From positions 84,020 to 148,019 of the forward strand of contig JADBXP010000016.1 of the NCBI GenBank assembly GCA_020403455.1: a stretch of DNA of 64,000 bases, read 5' to 3'. Numbering within the stretch: the first letter of the stretch is position 1; the number at the start of each line of letters is the position of its first letter. Shown here piece after piece: positions 1-7,619 of this stretch. Made by a program: the position numbers and the translations under genes. The notes beneath the pieces are model-generated. The model was not told the origin of the DNA. It was given only the letters and a program-made list of their open reading frames with translations, and made no database searches. This stretch comes from Chitinophagaceae bacterium (GTDB lineage: Bacteria; Bacteroidota; Bacteroidia; Chitinophagales; Chitinophagaceae).

Positions 1-353
1 GCTAAACCCATGACCAATTTTTCCGGTATATGACTGGCAGTGGTTTCGGTTCTTTGAGGGCGAGAATGATCGTATAGACTTATTTTCCCTTTGCTTACAG
101 GTCGAACACTGATGTATCTGCCATTTCCACGTAATTGTTTGGATAAATAGGTGATGTTGAATATTGTGAATGAATCAATTTGATTCATGTAATAAGTCTT
201 TTCACCTACGACGAGTCGCTCTTTCCCAAAAATCGGGTTGCGATAGCGGATTTTTTCTACCGATATCGTTTCTCCATTTTTAAGGTACAATATTTGATTT
301 TGAGAAAAGGTTAAAATGGGGACAAGTAAGCAAGTAACAAAGATTTTTTTCAT
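1..353 (-). CDS. hypothetical secreted protein, partial (C-terminus beyond window); paralog of 616..1284
   Basis: Reading the - strand from ATG at 353 gives MKKIF...QNQILYLKNGE...RYRNPIFGKERL..., closely matching the 616..1284 protein (NHVLYLKNGEKI...RYRNPIFGKERLILGEKKYYMDQLDSF). Not listed in the ORF track because it is truncated by the window edge. Confidence 0.8.
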   Translation of the reverse strand, partial: MKKIFVTCLLVPILTFSQNQILYLKNGETISVEKIRYRNPIFGKERLVVGEKTYYMNQIDSFTIFNITYLSKQLRGNGRYISVRPVSKGKISLYDHSRPQRTETTASHIPEKLVMGL

Positions 354-465
354 ACCCCGTTTTTTGAAAAAACAGCAAACCCTGTGCCAGTTTATCTGAC
401 TTTGAACTGCATAAAATGAAAAACAGATCAATTTGATTTACTTGGGTGAAATATAGTTCTCCCAA

Positions 466-564
466 TTAAATAAATTCAGTGGTGGACTCCCGGTAGTCAA
501 GGGGGAAAGTGCTCAAGTATTCCCGATTGGACGGAAAGATTCCTGATAGTTCAGGAATCAATAT
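466..564 (-). pseudogene. C-terminal remnant of a second carboxypeptidase-regulatory-like-domain gene
   Basis: The - strand reads ...REYLSTFPLDYRESTTEFI*, resembling the C-terminus of the 1403..2704 protein (WERISTLLPLDYKPPTQ*). It lies 113 bp upstream of the paralog start at 353; the intact pair is spaced 119 bp. The frame is closed by TAA at 567-565. Confidence 0.45.
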
Positions 565-615
565 TTACAGACAATTGCGCGCGATAAAAAGTTGTCTTGT
601 GTATGCGGTGTTGGA

Positions 616-1284
616 CTACTGGTTGTATTTTTTAATAGCATCGTACAGACCTGAAAGGTATCTATCTGAAGTAGATAAATCATAGATGCTTGAAGCAAGA
701 GATACAGATAATCCACCATAAAATAATCCATTCGCCAGTTTTGATTCAGCGGGATTTGCTATGATGCCGGCTGTCATGAGGCCAAGAGCAACTGTATTCG
801 ATAAAATACTAATTGTATGAATTTTTCTCGCTTCACGGAAGGAGGCCAGCGCCTGGTCATTTTCTTTCATAAGACGAACGAATCTTCCATGTCGGTACCA
901 GTTGAGAGGGAGATCTTTATGTTCAATCATAGGTACACCCATGACCAACTGCTGGGGCATTAGACCTGCGATGGTTTCAGTTCTTGGGGGGCGGGCATGA
1001 TCGTACAGATTTATTTTTCCCTGTATCAGTGGTCGTACGCTGATATATCGGCCCTTTCCTCTTATTTGTTTGGACAGATAGGAAATTTTAAAAATCCTAA
1101 ATGAATCGAGCTGATCCATGTAGTATTTCTTTTCACCCAGTATTAATCGCTCTTTTCCAAAGATTGGATTCCGGTAGCGAATGGTTTGCGCCTCAATTTT
1201 TTCGCCATTTTTGAGGTACAGAACATGGTTTTGCGCTACAGCAAAAGCGGGCAAAAGTAATAAGGCAAAAAGTACTGGCTTCAT
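616..1284 (-). CDS. hypothetical secreted protein
   Basis: 222-aa ORF with signal peptide (MKPVLFALLLLPAFAVAQ); paralog at 1..353. Confidence 0.75.
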   Translation of the reverse strand: MKPVLFALLLLPAFAVAQNHVLYLKNGEKIEAQTIRYRNPIFGKERLILGEKKYYMDQLDSFRIFKISYLSKQIRGKGRYISVRPLIQGKINLYDHARPPRTETIAGLMPQQLVMGVPMIEHKDLPLNWYRHGRFVRLMKENDQALASFREARKIHTISILSNTVALGLMTAGIIANPAESKLANGLFYGGLSVSLASSIYDLSTSDRYLSGLYDAIKKYNQ

Positions 1285-1402
1285 GACTCGATTTTATTAA
1301 AATGGACAAACAATGTGCCAAATATTAATTTTAGTCACGGCACAGTGATAAAATAAATTTATCGGAAGAATAAAATGTCACAAGCGAATAGGTCAAACTT
1401 TA

Positions 1403-2704
1403 CTATTGAGTTGGGGGCTTGTAATCAAGGGGAAGCAATGTGCTGATTCGTTCCCAAAATGCCCAGTAACCATAGCTGATGAGGCGGGTCGCGTCAAAGA
1501 AAGAACCATTGGAAAGGACAAGGATTCCGTCATCAGATGTCAATTTAATTCTGGAAATCATATCCATCTTATTGGCGAAAATTATTGAATTCTCGTCTAC
1601 CCTATCATAGCCGGAGAAAGTTGAAGCAGGAAAGAAATTAGTTCCGGAGAGTGCATTTGCAACTTCGATGGGCATTTTTTTCTTAAGAAACTTGACTTGT
1701 AATAAATTCTTGAAAAACATACCAACCGAAAAACTATCGATACCAAAGGCGATTGAATCGCCGGTAAGAATTTGAGGTTGGATGATATACGAATTATCGG
1801 GCATACGCATGACCTGCTGATAATGGCTCATAGAATCCCCGGAAATAGAAAAACGAAAGGTATCTCGTATGGTGGGTTCCGGAAGTTCTTTATTGTTGTT
1901 GGACTTAAACCTGCTTGATAAAACGTTTTTGACCCTTATTTTTTCTTCATTCGTTACCTCTATAAGCGATCTTACTTCGAACCCGTTTTCCAGCAATTGA
2001 TTGCGGTATAAGGAACGAAAAAAGTGCATCATGGAGCCTTGATAGGCTTCTTTTCGGTTGTTTGTCCATCTTCTCTCCTGGGACTTGCTCCTTGGTGTCA
2101 TCTTTTTAAAAAGTGGAAACCCTTTGAAGAGGAGTAGCTTTGTACGAAAATTAAATTCAAAGAGTTCTAATTCATAGTACAATTCGTATCCCAGAGCCTT
2201 ATTGATGATGACAAGAGGTTCGTTGGAAAATGCACTCAGCGTATTTGCTTGTTTATCCAGAATGAACTTAACCGCATCCGGGTTTTCGATTTGAACATCA
2301 ACAGAAAATGGTGTTGTTCCAATGAATTGTTCTGTAAATATTCTACCCCATTTATTCCATCCATCTTTCTCATAATTCTTAACGACCACTTCGTTCAATT
2401 CTTTTATGTAAGGTTCTAATTGAATGATAAGGTTCTGCGGCAGCGATGAGGAAATGATTTCAATACGACCTGTCTTATAACCGGTACAGGAAATGATTAA
2501 TTCATATCTGCCTGAAGGTATATTGGGAAAGAAAAAGCTACCGTCATCGCGGGTGGTAGTACTTACCATGGTATTGCTCAGGAATAATGTCGCGTTGGGT
2601 ACCGGCTTTAATCCTTCACGATCCAGCACCTTACCCTGCAGAGTTTGTGCATGAAGAGTGAACGCCAAAAATGAAAGCAACAAAAAAAGAATAATTCTCA
2701 TCAT
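1403..2704 (-). CDS. carboxypeptidase-like regulatory domain-containing protein
   Basis: Signal peptide MMRIILFLLLSFLAFTLHAQ, then LQGKVLDREGLKPVPNATLFLSNT..TTTRDDGSFFFPNIPSGRYELIISCTGY (CarboxypepD_reg-like). Start moved inward from 2800 because the upstream 32 aa do not look coding. Confidence 0.8.
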   Translation of the reverse strand: MMRIILFLLLSFLAFTLHAQTLQGKVLDREGLKPVPNATLFLSNTMVSTTTRDDGSFFFPNIPSGRYELIISCTGYKTGRIEIISSSLPQNLIIQLEPYIKELNEVVVKNYEKDGWNKWGRIFTEQFIGTTPFSVDVQIENPDAVKFILDKQANTLSAFSNEPLVIINKALGYELYYELELFEFNFRTKLLLFKGFPLFKKMTPRSKSQERRWTNNRKEAYQGSMMHFFRSLYRNQLLENGFEVRSLIEVTNEEKIRVKNVLSSRFKSNNNKELPEPTIRDTFRFSISGDSMSHYQQVMRMPDNSYIIQPQILTGDSIAFGIDSFSVGMFFKNLLQVKFLKKKMPIEVANALSGTNFFPASTFSGYDRVDENSIIFANKMDMISRIKLTSDDGILVLSNGSFFDATRLISYGYWAFWERISTLLPLDYKPPTQ

Positions 2705-2872
2705 AATTCCAGCGCAACAAAAATCATACAAAAAACCATTTCGCGAACCCCCAATACAAAAGGGTAACCGATGGCATATTGCTAAAGACTTCACAATCAA
2801 AAAGTTAAATGCATATTTCCCTGCTTGCTTTTTATTGCGTGGGAAAAAACATACGATTTAAATTTTTATTAC

Positions 2873-2894
2873 TTATATTCAATTTTGAATATAA
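2873..2894. promoter_or_regulatory. perfect inverted repeat, possible operator
   Basis: TTATATTCAA-TT-TTGAATATAA, 10-bp arms with a 2-nt spacer, about 26 bp upstream of ATG 2920. Confidence 0.4.
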
Positions 2895-2919
2895 TATATT
2901 TATTCTATTATCCAATCTT

Positions 2920-4461
2920 ATGACTATGCTTTCACCAATAAAAAGCAGTTTATTTGCCTGTTTTTTTATACTTCTACCGGTAATGTTATTGGCCAATGAC
3001 ATCAAAGTTGAAAATGTAACTTTGACCGGTAGGAATCGGACAGCGGATCATGTACAGGTGCAATTCAACTTAAGCTGGCAAAACTCTTTCAAGCTAGCAT
3101 CAGGAGCTTCGAACCGGGATGCTGCCTGGGTTTTTGTGAAATACAAAATCGGCACCAACGGTGCCTGGAAGCATGCAACACTAAGTACTTCAGGGCATGT
3201 CATTCCAACAGATGGTGCCGCAGACCCCAACGATGGTTCGGGTATTTTCATCTACCGCAGCAATACAGGTAGCGGTGCATTAACTTTAAACGGTGTGCAG
3301 TTAAGATGGAATTATGGTGCAGATCTTGTGCCAGATGAATCAATAATTTTTGTCAGGGTTTTTGCAATTGAAATGGTACATGTGCCTACGGGTAATTTTC
3401 AGGCAGGAAGTGGCGGAGCTAATACAGGAGAATTCAGGCAGGCCAATCTCACTACGACGGGCAACGCAGCATCCTTCACGATAACCAGCACATCTCCTAC
3501 CCTACAGGGCAATAACAGTGGATCCTCATCTTTGAATATTTCCACCCGTGCCGGTTCAGGGAATGACCAATTGACGGGAACAACAACTGCCACTCTTGCC
3601 AGCGGATATCCTACCGGATATGCAGCTTTCTATTGCATGAAATATGAGATCAGTCAGGGGCAGTACCGTGATTTTCTAAATACACTGACTTATGCGCAAC
3701 AAGTTACTAGAACTACCAGTGTTCCAACCAGCGCTGCTGGAACAGGCGCTTTGGCAACGGCTGGGACTAACAGGAATTATATTGAAATAAAAACCTCGGG
3801 TGTTTCCAATACAACCCCTGCAGTGTATGGCTGTGATGCAGATGGCGACAATGTTTTCGATGAGACCAATGATGGTGAATGGGTTGCCAGTAATTTTTTG
3901 AAATGGGAAGATATTACAGCATTTCTGGACTGGGCAGCGTTAAGACCGATGACAGAATTGGAGTTCGAGAAGGCATGTCGTGGTACAGTTGCTCCGGTCG
4001 TTGATGAATTCAGTTGGGGAAGCACGTCTTTTACCAATGTCACTGCGATTACGAATGGGCAGCAAGAAAACGAGGTTTCAGGAACCACCAATGCAAATCT
4101 TACCAATAACAATGGCTATAATACAGGTCCGGTAAGAACAGGTATGTTTGCAACCGGTGCTAGCACCAGAATTTCATCAGGCAGCAGTTATTATGGTATA
4201 ATGGACTTAAGCGGTAATCTGTGGGAACAGGTGATCAGCATTGCCAATTCAGCCTGTCGATCTTTCAATGGTAATGTTGGAAACGGAACCATAGATACCA
4301 ATGGTAATGCCGACACCGGTTGGCCGGGACAAGCCAACATTGGTTGCAGGGGTGGAAGTTGGGCAAGTAGTAATGACAGCGCCAGGGTCTCAGACCGAAG
4401 CAATATTACAGGAGGAGTCAGTTCACGCAACAACGATTACGGGGGAAGAGGGGTCCGCTAA
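2920..4461 (+). CDS. secreted FGE-sulfatase/SUMF1-fold protein (copy 1)
   Basis: Signal peptide from ATG 2920 (MTMLSPIKSSLFACFFILLPVMLLAND). Core motifs MKYEISQGQYRDFLNTLTY, RPMTELEFEKACRG, YGIMDLSGNLWEQV, RGGSW..GGRGVR are FGE/SUMF1-like. Confidence 0.8.
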   Translation: MTMLSPIKSSLFACFFILLPVMLLANDIKVENVTLTGRNRTADHVQVQFNLSWQNSFKLASGASNRDAAWVFVKYKIGTNGAWKHATLSTSGHVIPTDGAADPNDGSGIFIYRSNTGSGALTLNGVQLRWNYGADLVPDESIIFVRVFAIEMVHVPTGNFQAGSGGANTGEFRQANLTTTGNAASFTITSTSPTLQGNNSGSSSLNISTRAGSGNDQLTGTTTATLASGYPTGYAAFYCMKYEISQGQYRDFLNTLTYAQQVTRTTSVPTSAAGTGALATAGTNRNYIEIKTSGVSNTTPAVYGCDADGDNVFDETNDGEWVASNFLKWEDITAFLDWAALRPMTELEFEKACRGTVAPVVDEFSWGSTSFTNVTAITNGQQENEVSGTTNANLTNNNGYNTGPVRTGMFATGASTRISSGSSYYGIMDLSGNLWEQVISIANSACRSFNGNVGNGTIDTNGNADTGWPGQANIGCRGGSWASSNDSARVSDRSNITGGVSSRNNDYGGRGVR

Positions 4462-4702
4462 ATTCTACATGCTGCCTTTCATCAATGAATTCTATTTTCC
4501 TTTCTATGACTTGACGCAACAAGCATTATGTTTTTAATATATTTTTCTTTATTACCAATTGTTAATCAATCTATTATAATAAGATTGGATATATCCTTCT
4601 TTTGCTGAGAATCTCCTAACTTCATCAGTTAAAACGGACAATTCAGGTATTTTTTTGATCCATGCTAGTAAACTGAATTGACCTGTTTAAACTGATAATT
4701 CT

Positions 4703-6235
4703 ATGAAAAGAACTGCGTTGATCGCCTTCCTGCTATTCATGCAAGTATCCAACCTTGTAGCCAATGAGATTGCAGTGACCAATGTTTCATTGGTCAACAG
4801 GAACAAAAGCCTTGATTATGTTTTTGTCAACTTTGATTTAAGCTGGAATAATTCCTTTAGAACTTCCAGCGGAGCAGCCAACTGGGATGCTGCTTGGGTT
4901 TTTGTAAAATACAAAATTGGCGAAACGGGTGAATGGAAACATGCTACGTTGAACAATGGCGGACACACTATACCTACCGGTACTGCGACTACACAAACGG
5001 ATGGCACCGGAATATTTTTGTACCGAAACAGTGATGGAACAGGCACATTTACAAAGACAGGTATTCAGTTAAGGTGGAATTATGGCACTGATGGTGTTGC
5101 AGATGACTCGAAAATATTCGTCAAGGTTTTCGCCATTGAAATGGTCTACATCCCATCCGGGGACTTTCAATTGGGAAGTGGCAGTCAAACTGAATCAGGA
5201 TTCAGGGTTGCCAACGATGTTAGTTCCTCCGGAACTGCCAACACATTTACCGTTACCTCCACCTCCCCCACTCTGCAGGGCAACAATGTCAATTCATCAG
5301 GAACAAATCTGAGTACGCAGGATGGATTAAGTCTAGATCTTGGAACAACAACCAACACAGCAACTTTAGCCAGTGATTTTCCCACCGGCCACGGAGCATT
5401 TTATAGCATGAAGTATGAAATCAGCCAGGGACAATACCGCGATTTCCTCAACACGCTCACCTATAGCCAGCAGGTTAATCGAACTGCTTTTGCACCCAAT
5501 AGTGCTGTAGGTACCGGTGCATTGATCAGCAGTGGAAATAATAGAAACGGAATTGAAATTTCTACTTCAGGGACCTACTTTTCCGCACCTGCAGTTTACG
5601 GTTGTGATTTAAATAACAACGGTGTGTATGATGAAACGGATGATGGTGAATGGATTGTCTGTAACTATTTATCCTGGGCAGATTTAGCGGCCTATCTGGA
5701 TTGGGCTGCTCTGCGACCAGTAACTGAACTCGAGTTTGAAAAAATCAGCAGGGGTACTGCTGCTCCGGTTGCAGATGAATATTGTTGGGGAAATACAACG
5801 TTAGTCGGACTTGCGGCCATTTCAAATGATCGGCAGGCAGGAGAGGTTTCGAATACAACCAATGCCAATGCAGTGTACAATAATAATTTTACTACAGGTC
5901 CTGTTCGGGTTGGCATTTTTGCAACTGCGAGCAGTGACAGAGTTGCATCCGGAGGAAGTTATTATGGGGTGATGGAAATGAGTGGTAATGTATGGGAGCA
6001 GGTGATCAGAATAGAAAATTCTACGGGCAGGTCATTTACCGGCTCAAAAGGTAACGGACAACTTACGACCGATGGCGATGCTGATGCATCAAGCTGGCCT
6101 GATTATACGGGAGCTTGCAAAAGAGGCGGGAGTTGGCAATCGGCTGCTAGTAATATCCAACTATCTTCCAGAAATGGTGCTACCCTGAATGGATCTTCCA
6201 GGGATTCTGAAACCGGGGGAAGGGGTGCGCGATAG
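4703..6235 (+). CDS. secreted FGE-sulfatase/SUMF1-fold protein (copy 2)
   Basis: Same architecture as 2920..4461: MKYEISQGQYRDFLNTLTY, RPVTELEFEKISRG, YGVMEMSGNVWEQV, KRGGSW...GGRGAR. Confidence 0.82.
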   Translation: MKRTALIAFLLFMQVSNLVANEIAVTNVSLVNRNKSLDYVFVNFDLSWNNSFRTSSGAANWDAAWVFVKYKIGETGEWKHATLNNGGHTIPTGTATTQTDGTGIFLYRNSDGTGTFTKTGIQLRWNYGTDGVADDSKIFVKVFAIEMVYIPSGDFQLGSGSQTESGFRVANDVSSSGTANTFTVTSTSPTLQGNNVNSSGTNLSTQDGLSLDLGTTTNTATLASDFPTGHGAFYSMKYEISQGQYRDFLNTLTYSQQVNRTAFAPNSAVGTGALISSGNNRNGIEISTSGTYFSAPAVYGCDLNNNGVYDETDDGEWIVCNYLSWADLAAYLDWAALRPVTELEFEKISRGTAAPVADEYCWGNTTLVGLAAISNDRQAGEVSNTTNANAVYNNNFTTGPVRVGIFATASSDRVASGGSYYGVMEMSGNVWEQVIRIENSTGRSFTGSKGNGQLTTDGDADASSWPDYTGACKRGGSWQSAASNIQLSSRNGATLNGSSRDSETGGRGAR

Positions 6236-6411
6236 ATTCACCCCTCAATTGTAAATATTGCCGATTCTTACAAGGGATTAAAGTTTTCTTTTCTGTTCAG
6301 TAATTGATTGATTTTGTAGCTATCTCTTTATTATCCCAATAAGTTGCTGATTATTTGATTACCAGCCGATTTTATTTTGTAATTCGGCCGTCAAGCTATT
6401 ATTTTGCACCC

Positions 6412-6499
<88 letters not shown>

Positions 6500-6512
6500 A
6501 ATGTTTAAAGTG

Positions 6513-6540
6513 CCTCTACGAACGTAGAGGTACTTTTTTT
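6513..6540 (+). terminator. Rho-independent terminator of tRNA-Ser
   Basis: CCTCTAC-GAAC-GTAGAGG hairpin followed by TACTTTTTTT. Confidence 0.8.
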
Positions 6541-6546
6541 GTGTTT

Positions 6547-7124
6547 CATGCGATTCAAGCTTGCTTGAATGAGCAATGAAAACAAAAAAATGGCAGCGCA
6601 GCTGCAACACTTTAAACATTTGAGATCTCCGCCTTTGGCGGAAGGTCCGAGCGAAGCGAGGACAATCCCCTCATCAATCGCATGATGAAGCGACTCAAAA
6701 AGCAGCAATCAAATAAAACACTTTAAACATTTGAGATCTCCGCCTTTGGCGGAAGGTCCGAGCGAAGCGAGGACAATCCCCCCATCAGTCGCATTTTGAA
6801 GCGACTCAAAAAGCAACAGTCAAACAAAACACTTTAAACATTTGAGTACTCCGCCTTTGGCGGAAGGTCCGAGCGAAGCGAGGACAATCCCGGCTATAAT
6901 CTCTTGTTGGAATACTTTCCTTTGCAGCAATACAAAAATGGCAGCGCAGCAGCAACACTTTAAACATTTGAGCACTCCGCCTTTGGCGGAAGGTCCGAGC
7001 GAAGCGAGGACAATCCCCTCATCAATCGCTTGATTAAGCGACTCAAAAGCAGCAATCAAACAAAACACTTTAAACATTTGAGCTCCGCCTTTGGCGGAAG
7101 GTCCGAGCGAAACGAGGAGAATCC
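6547..7124. repeat. intergenic repeat cluster, five copies of a CACTTTAAACATTTGAG...CCGCCTTTGGCGGAAGGTCCGAGCGAAGCGAGGACAATCCC unit
   Basis: Core copies start at 6608, 6719, 6830, 6956 and 7066 (spacing 111, 111, 126, 110 bp). Each has the hairpin CCGCCTTTGGCGG, and most linkers have a TCGC-N8-GCGA hairpin. Confidence 0.9.
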
Positions 7125-7619
7125 ATGATTACAACTACCTATTGACAGCAGTTCTCTTGATTTGCTGATTGATCTAATTTTATTTGTCAACTTCTTTGAA
7201 ATAATCAGGAAGATTCGATTCAACTTAATTTTTCAGAATTGATTGCCTCCAAAAAATGCATACCAATTATTTTATTTGCGAATAAGTATTCCGTTTTGTT
7301 TAACCTTCACGTATCTATCGTAAACAAAATAGCCAAGAAACATATTTAATTTAATTGAATGTTTAATAAGATTACTTTGAACGATAAAATTTAATTTTCA
7401 AACTAATTTTACCTTACATATATATTTATATAATATATTTTGGAGGAATGATTAAAATTTGATTATTTAGTTATATGATATGATATACATTCAATAATAC
7501 ATATTATAATATATAATTTTATTTTATTTATTTCTTTGATTAAAGATTTAAATAGGTTAACAAATCGTTATTGCCCACTTTATTTAAATAAATTCGCCTC
7601 AACCCAAAATTTACTGCAA

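Noticed and set aside
280-465. 61-aa ORF at the left edge
   Set aside because: Out of frame with the paralogous gene at 1..353, which has clear protein similarity in another frame.
538-559. Hairpin GATTCCTGA-TAGT-TCAGGAATC as a terminator
   Set aside because: No T tract on either strand and it overlaps the putative gene remnant; left unassigned.
6505-7077. Short ORFs on both strands within the repeat cluster
   Set aside because: Translate the repeat units themselves; reported only as annotation-artefact risk.
6547-7124. CRISPR array interpretation of the ~111-bp periodic repeats
   Set aside because: Repeats are long with homologous, not unique, spacers; no cas genes in the window.
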